Assembly: GCF_016811075.1 (NCBI RefSeq) | Contig: NZ_JAFBGL010000002.1 | Span: 248,001 to 312,000, forward strand | Source: Oceaniferula flava | GTDB lineage: Bacteria > Verrucomicrobiota > Verrucomicrobiia > Verrucomicrobiales > Akkermansiaceae | DNA length: 64,000 nt | Direction of reading: 5' to 3' | In this document: positions 8,641-17,197 of the stretch, piece after piece | How positions within the stretch are numbered: the stretch's first letter is position 1 | Layout of the letters: each line of letters begins with the position of its first letter | The notes under the pieces: model-generated | Seen by the model: the letters and a program-made list of their open reading frames with translations, nothing else | Database searches by the model: none | What the model was told of the DNA's origin: nothing | Translations under genes and position numbers: made by a program

Positions 8641-9762
8641 TCAAGGAACCAGAAGATTAAAATCGGCCGACTGTGTCATTTTTCCGTTCACCAGCACTTC
8701 GACGCGTTGTTTACCGCTGTAATACCGCCGTGTGGTGATGGGTTTCAGGGGGTGCGATTTCGAGAGGGTCACTGACTCACCTGCTTGTAGGGCTAAGTTT
8801 TTCCATTTGAAAACCTTGGCCGCAGTCCGGCCGTTGGCCTTCATGAAATGGATGGCGTAATCGATGACCAGGCGCTGCTTTTTCGTGGAGGTGGAGCGGA
8901 TGGTGGTGGTGATGTGGAGCGCTCCACCGAGTTCTACGGTGCCGGGTGTCAGCGTTGGTGGCGTAATTTTGACCACTGGCTTGGCGGTGAATCCGAGGAG
9001 GGGGAAGACTTCGGGGTGACCGGACTTGACCAGCGTGCGGGTGGCGTGCCTGACGATCCATTGACGTTCCGGCACGGCATCGGCCAGCCAGCGACGGCAG
9101 GTTTCCAGCACCAGCTCCGGATGGTCTTTGGAAATGTCGTTGAGGTTATTGGCGACCGAGCGGCGGACGTAGTCGGACGGGTCGTCGCGCAGGTTCTCGA
9201 GCAATGCGATGATGTCGCTGGGGTTTTCGATATAACTCGGCAGTTGTCGACCCCAGGGCAGGCGGGGGCGAATTCCCTCGGATGCGAGCCGGCGCACGTC
9301 CGCGCTGGAGTCCAGACACCAAAGCACCATCTGACGGTAGGTCATTTCCGGATGGCATTCCAAAAATGGCCGAATGGCAAACTCCGCGGTGTAGAGTGGT
9401 GTGAGGTAACGCAGCAGCGGAAGCGCCACTTCAGGATGATTCAGTCCGTATTCGGCGACGTAGTCGGTGATCGGCCAGGCGGCGAAGGAGCTGAGATTAT
9501 CGTTGGGGTCTCCCTTGTCCCAGTGGTCGCGGATGCGGCCGAGGATCTTGGCGCTCTGCGGAAAGGATGACGGCAGGTGTTTCCCCATGACCACGATGAG
9601 GTGTCGCACCCGGTCCTTCAGCTCCAGGCGAGGGAGGGCCGAGAGCGCGTCTTTGCGGAAGACGGCGTGGGAAAAATCCGCACCCGCCCCGTGGAGACCA
9701 TCAATGATCCGCTCCACCGCGGCCTCGCCCAGGCCGTCTTTCATGAGTGCATTCGCTGCCAT
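8641..9762 (-). CDS. AlkC-type DNA alkylation repair protein with C-terminal Ig-like domain
   Basis: A 373-residue protein whose first two thirds are HEAT-like helical repeats of the AlkC/AlkD DNA glycosylase superfamily. The segments RRLASEGIRPRLPWG and DDPSDYVRRSVANNLNDISKDHPELVL, and later WIVRHATRTLVKSGHPEVFPLLG, are typical of the AlkC branch. These enzymes excise 3-methyladenine-type alkylated bases. From about residue 265 on the sequence becomes beta-rich (VVKITPPTLTPGTVELGG, later YYSGKQRVEVLVNGK), matching the Ig-like domain described for AlkC proteins. It is probably cytoplasmic. It is transcribed alone, with lipA downstream on the same strand after a 44-bp gap. Confidence 0.85.
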   Translation of the reverse strand: MAANALMKDGLGEAAVERIIDGLHGAGADFSHAVFRKDALSALPRLELKDRVRHLIVVMGKHLPSSFPQSAKILGRIRDHWDKGDPNDNLSSFAAWPITDYVAEYGLNHPEVALPLLRYLTPLYTAEFAIRPFLECHPEMTYRQMVLWCLDSSADVRRLASEGIRPRLPWGRQLPSYIENPSDIIALLENLRDDPSDYVRRSVANNLNDISKDHPELVLETCRRWLADAVPERQWIVRHATRTLVKSGHPEVFPLLGFTAKPVVKITPPTLTPGTVELGGALHITTTIRSTSTKKQRLVIDYAIHFMKANGRTAAKVFKWKNLALQAGESVTLSKSHPLKPITTRRYYSGKQRVEVLVNGKMTQSADFNLLVP

Positions 9763-9833
9763 GTTCTAAGCGCAGCGATGGCAAAGCATTTTTAAGCACA
9801 GGGCAAGGTGAATTTACTGTCACAGGCGAGTTC

Positions 9834-12821
9834 TTAGCCCATGTTGGAAATCCAAGCACATCCGTAAGGGGGGAGATCGAGGTGGGTGTCCTGACTGCTG
9901 TAGGAGGTGCCGGTGAGCAAATCCGTCCAGCGTTCCGTGGTGATCAGGTTCAAGTCCACCAGCGGAATATGCTGCGGTTGATCGGAGATGTTGTGGATGG
10001 CGAAGATCGACTGCGAACGGTCCAAGCTCTCGCGCCAGAAGGCGAAGATGTGATTGCCGAAGTGCAGGGTGTATTGGGTGGCGTTCGGGTGGAAAGCCGC
10101 CTGCTGCTTGCGGATGCCGATGCGGCGTCTGAGTTCTTCGAACAGGTGCTTGTGGTGCAGCTCGTCGTTGGCGAGCGTCTCGTCCAGCTCTTGCTGGTCC
10201 CACTTGTAGCGATTGATCGAGCGTGCCTGACCGGTATCGGCCATGCCCTGAAGATCGTTCTCCGTCCCTAACAGGCTGTGGATGTAGAATGCCGGTAAGC
10301 CTTCCAGTGCCAGCATGATGGTGTGGGCGGTGATGAAGCGATCCAGCTGCCACTGGTCACGACCATGTTCGATGGTGCCGGCCATGGCGCTGTAGAGGGA
10401 AATGTTGGCCTCGTAGGGTTTCAGTTCGCCATCGGGCATCCGGCGCATGGAGATCTCGCCGCCAAACTCGCGGATGGTTCCCAGCAGTTGCTCGTTTTCC
10501 TTGTCGGACAGAAGGCCCTCGGCAGGACGCAGGCCGATGCCGTCGTGGGAGGCGATGAAGTTCAGGTAGGCCCGGCCACGGCGTGCCGGCGGCATCGACA
10601 TCATCCACTTTTTCAAGTGACGGCAGTCGCCGCTGAGCATGGTGTGCAGCAGCAGGGGCGGCAGGGAGAAGTTGTAGATCAGGTGGGCTTCGTTGCCATT
10701 GCCAAAGTAGCTGAGGTTCTCCTTGTTCGGCACATTGGTCTCGGTGATCAGCACGGCGGACGGCTCGAGGCTCTCGAGGATCAGGCGCAGCAGGCGGATG
10801 ATCTCGTGGGTCTGCGGGCGGTGCACACAATTGGTGCCATCTTCTTTCCAGAGGAAGGCGACGGCATCGAGGCGGAAAATGTGGATCCCTTTGTCGAGGT
10901 AGAGTTGAATGATGCGGATGACTTCCAGCAGCACTTCAGGGTTGGCAAAGTTCAGATCGACCTGGTCTTCACTGAAGGTGCACCAGACCTGTTTCTCGCC
11001 CTCGATCGTTTGCACGGAGGTCAGCAGCGGCGTGCTGCGTGGTCGCACCACCTTGCGCAGGTCTTTGAATTTGGAGCCGTCGATGAAGTAGTCTTTCCCC
11101 GGAGAAATATCGCGCAGGTAGTTGCGGAACCAGGTTGATTTCGTCGAGCAATGGTTCAGCACCAGATCGGCCATGATCTTGAAGTGCTTGGTGAACTGCT
11201 CGATGTCCGCCCAAGACCCGTGATCGGGGTTGATGGCATTGTAGTCGATGACGGAAAAACCATCGTCCGAGCTGTAGGGGTTGAAGGGCAGGATGTGGAC
11301 GTTGTTCACGTGATGCTTCAGCTCCTTGCGGAAAAACTCAAAGAGGGTGCGCAGTGGCGGCTCGTTCTTGCTGCGGATCGAGTCGGCATAGGTGATGGCC
11401 ATGATGTCTTGCTCATTCCACTTGTTGACGCTGGGAGTGGATTCGATCGCCTTTTTCGCCAGTGGCGCGAGGTTGAAAATCTTCTCGGTCACGGGCTCTG
11501 TGGCTTCTTCGCCGTAGATGTTGCGGACGCGCTCTTGGATGCCCAGACGAAGTTGGTTCACCTTCGGGTGCTGCATGACATCGTAGCGGGTGTTCTCGCC
11601 AAACTCCCGGCGGTCTGCTTCCACGGCATCGAGCAGCATGTCCATGATGTTCGGAACCGCGGAAATGACGCGCTTCCAGCTGGGCATGAAGGGGGTGTCC
11701 ATGGACATGTCCGGATTGAGGAAGTCATTGCCGGCCTGCATGATGTTCTCGGCGAAGACTTCGATGGCGTGGCCCTCGGTGTGCATGTCGTAGCCCAGGC
11801 CATTGATGGCGGCGTCACTGTGGTAGCTATCGACCAGATCGAGGGCGATGCGGTAGTAAGTGGCCTTGATGGTGCGGATGCGCTCTTGGGTGAAGACTTC
11901 CCCTTGGGTAGCCATCTTGCGGTAGAGCGATTTCGCGATGTCGCAGCTCATCTTCGAGAGCCCCTTGGTCTTGTCGTCGAGAGAGAGGTCCTGGTGTTTG
12001 TGATCGTAGGTATCGGCAACATCGACCTGGCAGATCTGATTGGTGGCGTAGTTGCGGTGCATCTCGGAGAGCGTGCCCATTTCCAAACCCCAATCGGACG
12101 GGATGCGGATGTCCTCGATGACATCGCGCGAGAGGGAGAACTCACCGGCGAGCGGATAACGGAAGCTGTCGAGGAAATCGAGGTAGTCGTTCGGGCCGCA
12201 AACTTTCTTCAGGGCACGCAGCAGAGGGGTGACTAACAGACGGCAGGCACGGCCGTTCATCGAGTTGTTGGCGATGCGGGCGTAGTATCCTTTGCAGAAC
12301 TTGTAGCTCAATGCCGGATTCGCGACCGGGTAGATCAGTCGGGCTAACAGATCTCGTTTGTAAGTGAGGATATCGCAGTCGTGGATGGCCACGGTATCGG
12401 CCTTTCCTGATGCAAGGATGTAGCCGAACATATACCAGACATTGCGGCCCTTGCCGGCTTCCTGGGGAGCGAGCCCCTTTTCCTGAAGCAGGGCGTCGAT
12501 TTTCCGCAGCCTTGGGCCATCGTTCCAAAGGATGTCGGGGTGCTGAGGTAGGCGATCGAAAAATTGCAGAGCTTTCTTGAACTGGCTTTCATCGGCGCGG
12601 TCGAGGCCGACGACGACTTGGTCAAGGTAGGGGACGCTGGAGATTTCATCCACGATCGAGCTCAGCGCCGGGCCTTCGAGCTCGGAGTAGAGTGATGGGA
12701 GGATGAGGCCCATCGGTTTCTTTTTACGGATGGCTAGCAGTTCTTCCTCGAGCTCTTCGAGGGGGCGGTCATTGAGCTGGTGCAGGGTGGTTACGACGCC
12801 GAATTGATGAAAGTCTCCCAT
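9834..12821 (-). CDS. Fusion: glucosyl-3-phosphoglycerate synthase-like GT + GH13_18 glucosylglycerate phosphorylase-like enzyme
   Basis: A 995-residue two-enzyme protein. Residues 1 to about 400 look like a GT-A glycosyltransferase of the GpgS/MpgS type (GT81-like), with the metal-binding DCD at 148-150 in VAIHDCDILTYKRDLL. Such enzymes join glucose from an NDP-sugar to 3-phosphoglycerate. From about 420 to the end is a GH13 subfamily 18 phosphorylase. It has NPYSSDDGFSVIDYNAINP (514-532), nucleophile D652 in FRLDAVAF, acid/base E694 in LITETNVP and the third acid D760 in ASHDGIGL. The WKEDGTNC and RPQTHEIIRLLR stretches are as I remember them in E. coli YcjM-type glucosylglycerate phosphorylases. 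The frame is open to 12953, but the upstream part overlaps the phosphatase gene, so I start at 12821. This start lies 4 bp after that gene's stop. Substrates are inferred from family and neighbours. No stop or frameshift interrupts the fusion. Confidence 0.88.
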   Translation of the reverse strand: MGDFHQFGVVTTLHQLNDRPLEELEEELLAIRKKKPMGLILPSLYSELEGPALSSIVDEISSVPYLDQVVVGLDRADESQFKKALQFFDRLPQHPDILWNDGPRLRKIDALLQEKGLAPQEAGKGRNVWYMFGYILASGKADTVAIHDCDILTYKRDLLARLIYPVANPALSYKFCKGYYARIANNSMNGRACRLLVTPLLRALKKVCGPNDYLDFLDSFRYPLAGEFSLSRDVIEDIRIPSDWGLEMGTLSEMHRNYATNQICQVDVADTYDHKHQDLSLDDKTKGLSKMSCDIAKSLYRKMATQGEVFTQERIRTIKATYYRIALDLVDSYHSDAAINGLGYDMHTEGHAIEVFAENIMQAGNDFLNPDMSMDTPFMPSWKRVISAVPNIMDMLLDAVEADRREFGENTRYDVMQHPKVNQLRLGIQERVRNIYGEEATEPVTEKIFNLAPLAKKAIESTPSVNKWNEQDIMAITYADSIRSKNEPPLRTLFEFFRKELKHHVNNVHILPFNPYSSDDGFSVIDYNAINPDHGSWADIEQFTKHFKIMADLVLNHCSTKSTWFRNYLRDISPGKDYFIDGSKFKDLRKVVRPRSTPLLTSVQTIEGEKQVWCTFSEDQVDLNFANPEVLLEVIRIIQLYLDKGIHIFRLDAVAFLWKEDGTNCVHRPQTHEIIRLLRLILESLEPSAVLITETNVPNKENLSYFGNGNEAHLIYNFSLPPLLLHTMLSGDCRHLKKWMMSMPPARRGRAYLNFIASHDGIGLRPAEGLLSDKENEQLLGTIREFGGEISMRRMPDGELKPYEANISLYSAMAGTIEHGRDQWQLDRFITAHTIMLALEGLPAFYIHSLLGTENDLQGMADTGQARSINRYKWDQQELDETLANDELHHKHLFEELRRRIGIRKQQAAFHPNATQYTLHFGNHIFAFWRESLDRSQSIFAIHNISDQPQHIPLVDLNLITTERWTDLLTGTSYSSQDTHLDLPPYGCAWISNMG

Positions 12822-12825
12822 GGTG

Positions 12826-13665
12826 TTAGATTGGTTGTGTAAGTTCGAATGTGGATAGCAATTTGAGAATGGAATGGTTCCAGCCCTTCGAGGCAGGGTA
12901 GGGGGCTTGGAGGATGTGGGTGCCGGCGGGGTGCACCTTGACTCCGTCAGCATGGGGGATGATGATGCCTATATCGGCAGCTTCAAGCATCGACTGATCA
13001 TTCGCGCTGTCGCCCAGCGCTACAGTGGTTAAAAAGGAGTGGGGATTGCATTTCTGATAGAGGTCGCGAGCGGCTTGCAGTCCGTCAGCCTTATCGGCCG
13101 GCCCCATCAGGTGAATAAAACGTCCGCCGCGCAGGGTGCGAATGCCTTGTGAATGAAGGGTCTTCTGGAAGCGCTCCCAATTTTCCTCGTTGTCCTTCCA
13201 GAGGATGGGCTCGGAGACATGCCGTTGGCGCGCCATCTTCGCGGCCTCGATGCTAAGGCCAGTCAGCTCAGAAAGTTCCTGATCGCTCATGTCGCTGAAT
13301 CCGGTGAACTGGTAGCCATGTTCATCTCGCGCGGCGTGGGCGTGTTCGATGATGAAGTCGCGCGACAATCCGGTGATCAGGGTGCGGTAGCCTTGGTCGC
13401 TGTGCCAGCCGGAGTCGTCACAAAACGCAGCCAACGGTGAGCTCTCCGGCACCGCGACGATGCCTCCATTTTCCGCAATCAGCGGTGTGGTGAGTGCCAG
13501 CTCATCGGCGAGCGATTCGATCTCGGCGAGAGTTTTGCTGGAGTTGAAAATGAGGGGGAAGTCACGCGCGGCGAGCTGCTCGATGGCTTCTTGGGCCTCG
13601 CTGTATTGATAGTTGTCATCGATGAAGCTGGCATCGAGGTCGGTGATGATTAGGAGTTTTTTCAT
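12826..13665 (-). CDS. gpgP: HAD phosphatase, mannosyl/glucosyl-3-phosphoglycerate phosphatase family
   Basis: A 279-residue HAD-superfamily phosphatase of the MPGP group (Cof-type cap). Motif I is TDLDASFID with the nucleophile D9 and D11. Motif II is in LIFNSSKT, the ENGG segment follows, and motif III/IV is in VALGDSANDQSMLEAAD. In this family the enzyme removes phosphate from mannosyl- or glucosyl-3-phosphoglycerate. Because it lies between a glycerate kinase and the GpgS-like fusion, glucosyl-3-phosphoglycerate is the probable substrate. The gene starts 9 bp after the kinase stop and ends 4 bp before the fusion start, so the three genes should be one operon. Trehalose- or sucrose-phosphate phosphatase is a less likely alternative. 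Confidence 0.88.
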   Translation of the reverse strand: MKKLLIITDLDASFIDDNYQYSEAQEAIEQLAARDFPLIFNSSKTLAEIESLADELALTTPLIAENGGIVAVPESSPLAAFCDDSGWHSDQGYRTLITGLSRDFIIEHAHAARDEHGYQFTGFSDMSDQELSELTGLSIEAAKMARQRHVSEPILWKDNEENWERFQKTLHSQGIRTLRGGRFIHLMGPADKADGLQAARDLYQKCNPHSFLTTVALGDSANDQSMLEAADIGIIIPHADGVKVHPAGTHILQAPYPASKGWNHSILKLLSTFELTQPI

Positions 13666-13674
13666 CGATGCGGC

Positions 13675-14559
13675 TTAACGTTTGAGATACTTGGCGGTGG
13701 CAATGCTGTGGTCGTGACTCAGCTCCAGCACGCAGTCGGCGCGGTCCGGCATTTCTTGAAACATCCAGCGAGTGAGTCGTTCGTAGTGCATGATAAATCG
13801 TGTGATTTGTTCGTCATCCATGATGCCCGCGCCTTGCTGGCGTAGGCGCAGTTTGTCCTCTTGCAGTCGGCGCCATTCGTAGACGCATTCGAAATCCGGG
13901 GCCTTGAGCATGACCAGGCGGTCCATCAGGGCGAAGAGCTGGGGGTAGGCCGTTTCCAGCTGCGCATTGACGTAGCTGCGCCAGGCGGCGTCGGCGTCTT
14001 CCGTTTTTTCAAGTTGGTTGCAGGGTTCCGTCAGCGCAGATGCCGGCTGAGCCATGGCTCCGACGCACCAGCCTTCGAAGAGGATGACGTCCACGGGTTG
14101 CGTGAAACTGACCCACTGGGATTTGGGTGCCCGATCGTCCACCGCCTTGTCGAACACGGGGATGGCGGGTGTTTTCCGCGCTTTGAGCTGCTGGATGAGG
14201 TCGATCCCCATGGCAACATCGTGGGTGCCGGGCACGCCGCGGGTCTGCAGCAGTGGGTGGACGTCGCAAGCCAGCTGGCTGCGCTCGTCACGGGTGAGAT
14301 AGATGTCATCGATGGAAATAATCGCGCAGCTGAGCTGATGCTCGTGCTCCAGGGCGAGTGCCAGCACCTTCGACATGGTGGATTTTCCTGTCCCCTGGGC
14401 TCCATTGACGCCGACTACCAAGGGGCCGCTTTCTTGTTTCGCCCAACCGACGATGGCGTCCGCCAATGGCAGGTAGTGTGTCACTGCGAGATCCTCGAAT
14501 TGTGGGGGCAGAGATTCGGTGCGGATCAAGGATTGAAGCCAGTTGGGAGCGATGGGCAT
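13675..14559 (-). CDS. Glycerate kinase, P-loop GLYK/Tda10-like
   Basis: A 294-residue P-loop kinase with Walker A GVNGAQGTGKST (about residues 49-60), a SIDDIYLTRDE segment, LLQTRGVPGTHD and VILFEGWCVGA. These are the marks of the plant-type D-glycerate 3-kinase / yeast Tda10 group, which makes 3-phosphoglycerate from D-glycerate and ATP. It is the first gene of the glucosylglycerate operon. Its product can be the acceptor for the GpgS-like domain, while its substrate is what the phosphorylase domain would release. Length is typical. An uridine-kinase-like function is possible but fits the context less well. Confidence 0.9.
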   Translation of the reverse strand: MPIAPNWLQSLIRTESLPPQFEDLAVTHYLPLADAIVGWAKQESGPLVVGVNGAQGTGKSTMSKVLALALEHEHQLSCAIISIDDIYLTRDERSQLACDVHPLLQTRGVPGTHDVAMGIDLIQQLKARKTPAIPVFDKAVDDRAPKSQWVSFTQPVDVILFEGWCVGAMAQPASALTEPCNQLEKTEDADAAWRSYVNAQLETAYPQLFALMDRLVMLKAPDFECVYEWRRLQEDKLRLRQQGAGIMDDEQITRFIMHYERLTRWMFQEMPDRADCVLELSHDHSIATAKYLKR

Positions 14560-14719
14560 GGATGAATTGAAGTAGGGTCAGTGGGGAGTATGAAAGATGA
14601 TTTTAATTCATAGCAAGCACAATGCCATGACAGTTTTTAAATGAAACCAGCGCCGCGGATCCCCACCATTCGGCGTTTCGCGCATGGACATTTGCCGATT
14701 TTCAGCAATGCTGCCGCTG

Positions 14720-17179
14720 ATGTCTGCTGCCACTGATCGAGAGCCTGAATTGCTATCCCCTGCGGGAAACTGGGATTGTGCCCGCGCCGCGGTGGCGAAT
14801 GGCGCGGATGCCATCTTCTTTGGCTTGCCGAAATTCAACGCCCGGCTGCGTGCCGACAATTTCACCGAGGCCGATCTCCCCGAGCTGATGGACTTCCTCC
14901 ACGCCCACGGCGTGCGCGGATTTGTCACCATGAACACGCTGATCTTCACCGGCGAGCTGGAGGCGGCGGAGAAGCAACTGCGGCTGCTGGAGGAGTCGGG
15001 GGTGGATGCCATCATCGTGCAGGACCTGGGACTGGCCCGGCTGTGCCGACACGTGGCTCCATCGATTGAAATCCACGCGTCCACGCAGATGACGATCACT
15101 TCGCCGGAAGGTCTCGCCTTCGCGGATCAGCTCTATCAGCTCGACCGTGCGGTGCTCGCGCGTGAGTTATCGCTGAAGCACATTGAAAAATTTAAACCGC
15201 AGGAGTGCGTGCCGCTGGAGGTCTTTGTCCACGGTGCACTGTGCGTGGCCTATTCCGGTCAGTGTCTCACCAGTGAGAGTCTCGGTCAGCGATCGGCGAA
15301 CCGTGGCGAGTGCGCGCAGGCGTGCCGGATGCCGTATACGCTGGTGGTCGATGGCGAGGAGCGCGACATGGAAGACGTGCGCTACCTGCTCAGCCCGCAG
15401 GATCTGGCGGCAGTGGATTTTGTCCCTGATCTGGTCAGACAAGGTGTGGTCTCGTATAAAATCGAGGGCCGACTGAAGTCGCCGGAATATGTCGCAGCGA
15501 TCACCAAAGTGTATCGCAAAGCGATCGATGCCGCCGTGGCGGAGCAGGCAAGTCCGGTCACCGATGAAGATCGCTACTCGATGGAGATGACCTTTTCCCG
15601 TGGTCTGTCGTCCGGCTGGCTGGAGGGAACCAATCACCCGCGCCTGACTCATGGTAAGTTTGGTAAAAAACGCGGCGTCTACCTCGGCGAAGTCACCGCC
15701 TGCGACTACGGCTGGGTGGAGGTGAAGCTGGCAACCCAGATTCCGGTGAAGGCGGGCGATGGCATTGTCTTCGATGCCGGCGAGGACCGCAATCAGGAGC
15801 AGGGCGCTCGTATTTGGAGTGTGAAGGGCGATCGTCTTCTGTTCCATCGCAAGGAAAGTGGGCTCGACTGGAAACGGATCGAGGTCGGACAGAAAATTTG
15901 GAAAACCGACGACCCGAAACTCAACAAATCTCTCACCGCGAGCTGGAAAAATGCCAAGCTCGAACCTGTCCGCGATGTGCTGAACATCGTGGTCACTGGA
16001 AAAGCCGGCGCTGCAATGACTCTGGCCTGTGGAAAAATCCAAGTGAGCTCGGAAGAAAAACTCGAAGCCGCTGAGAGCCGACCGTTCACCCAGGAGTTTC
16101 TGGAAAAACAGTTGGGTCGGCTCGGTGGCACCGCATGGAAACTCGGAACCGTCACGAACCAGTTAGAAGGTGCGGTGATGATGCCGGTCTCCGCAGTGAA
16201 CCGGCTCCGCCGTGCTCTGGTGGATGCGATGGATCAGGTGGAAAAGACGCCGGAAGTCAAAGTCGCCTCGACCGGTCAGCTCGCCGATCTGATGCCAGCT
16301 CGCAAGACCGATGAATCGCACCAGCGGGAGCTCTCGGTGCTGTGCCGGACCATGGAGCAAATCGAGGCCTCTCTGGAATCGGGAGTTTCTAACATCTACG
16401 TCGATTTCGAGGACATCAAGCGTGGCAAGGACGCCGTGGCGGCTGTCCGCCAAGTTGATGGCGCACGGATTCACCTCGCCACACCGCGCATCCAAAAATC
16501 CGGCGAGGCAGGGTTTTTCAAAGTGGTCGAGCGTGCCGAACCTGATGGTGTGCTGATTCGCAACCTCGGAGGCATCGCCTATTTCAAAGATAACAAGGAG
16601 CTTTATAAAACCGGCGACTTCTCACTGAACTGCGCCAATCCGGTGACCGCCAAGATTCTCAAGGAAGAAGGGAAACTGGACAAACTCACCGTCTCCTACG
16701 ACCTCAATGTCGAGCAGGTCATGGACCTTCTGTTAGCCGCGCCCACCGATTGGTTTGAGCTCACCTTGCACCAGCACATGCCGATGTTTCATATGGAGCA
16801 CTGCGTGTTCTGCACCTTCCTCAGCGATGGCGGCACCAGCATTCTGAACTGCGGCAAACCCTGCGAGAAACACCACGTGCAGCTGAAAGACAGGGTGGGG
16901 CAGTTGCACACCTTGAAGGCGGACGTGGGATGCCGGAACACCCTGTTTAATGGTCGGGCCCAGACGGGTGCGCGTTTCTACCAGCAAATGCGCGGCACCG
17001 GGCTGCGGAAGTGCCGCATGGACTTCCTCGATGAAGATCACGCCGCCGCGATGAAGTCGATCCACGCTTACCAGCAGCTGCTCGCCGGGGAAACCAGTGG
17101 CAACCACCTGTGGCAGGATCTGGATGTGATGGAGCAGTTAGGCGTGACCGAGGGGACTCTACAGGTCATCGGTCGATAG
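14720..17179 (+). CDS. Peptidase U32 family protein (RlhA/YegQ-like) with extended C-terminus
   Basis: An 819-residue protein. The first 300 residues are a U32 domain: ELLSPAGNWDCARAAVANGADAIFFGL, IHASTQMTITS, and the signature LEVFVHGALCVAYSGQC with the cysteine-rich SANRGECAQACRMPY. The four conserved cysteines can hold an iron-sulfur cluster. A middle region with TRP-like beta content and a DUF3656-type segment follows. The C-terminal 250 residues end with HCVFCTFLSDG and CGKPCEKHHV, a further cysteine set. E. coli RlhA hydroxylates 23S rRNA C2501, and other U32 proteins have related tRNA/rRNA or ubiquinone hydroxylation roles, so an RNA-modification role is likely here. In-frame ATGs occur at 14684, 14708 and 14720. 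I chose 14720 because the family starts close to ELLSPAG, but no clear ribosome-binding site decides it. Confidence 0.85.
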   Translation: MSAATDREPELLSPAGNWDCARAAVANGADAIFFGLPKFNARLRADNFTEADLPELMDFLHAHGVRGFVTMNTLIFTGELEAAEKQLRLLEESGVDAIIVQDLGLARLCRHVAPSIEIHASTQMTITSPEGLAFADQLYQLDRAVLARELSLKHIEKFKPQECVPLEVFVHGALCVAYSGQCLTSESLGQRSANRGECAQACRMPYTLVVDGEERDMEDVRYLLSPQDLAAVDFVPDLVRQGVVSYKIEGRLKSPEYVAAITKVYRKAIDAAVAEQASPVTDEDRYSMEMTFSRGLSSGWLEGTNHPRLTHGKFGKKRGVYLGEVTACDYGWVEVKLATQIPVKAGDGIVFDAGEDRNQEQGARIWSVKGDRLLFHRKESGLDWKRIEVGQKIWKTDDPKLNKSLTASWKNAKLEPVRDVLNIVVTGKAGAAMTLACGKIQVSSEEKLEAAESRPFTQEFLEKQLGRLGGTAWKLGTVTNQLEGAVMMPVSAVNRLRRALVDAMDQVEKTPEVKVASTGQLADLMPARKTDESHQRELSVLCRTMEQIEASLESGVSNIYVDFEDIKRGKDAVAAVRQVDGARIHLATPRIQKSGEAGFFKVVERAEPDGVLIRNLGGIAYFKDNKELYKTGDFSLNCANPVTAKILKEEGKLDKLTVSYDLNVEQVMDLLLAAPTDWFELTLHQHMPMFHMEHCVFCTFLSDGGTSILNCGKPCEKHHVQLKDRVGQLHTLKADVGCRNTLFNGRAQTGARFYQQMRGTGLRKCRMDFLDEDHAAAMKSIHAYQQLLAGETSGNHLWQDLDVMEQLGVTEGTLQVIGR

Positions 17180-17197
17180 GGGAAAACGTTCCATCCG

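Noticed and set aside
9834-11500. C-terminal GH13 part as sucrose phosphorylase
   Set aside because: The neighbours (glycerate kinase, sugar-phosphoglycerate phosphatase, GpgS-like domain) and YcjM-like motifs fit glucosylglycerate better; not excluded without biochemical data.
12822-12953. Longer start for the fusion protein
   Set aside because: The extra 44 residues overlap the phosphatase gene, are Pro/Ser-rich and do not look like the glycosyltransferase start.
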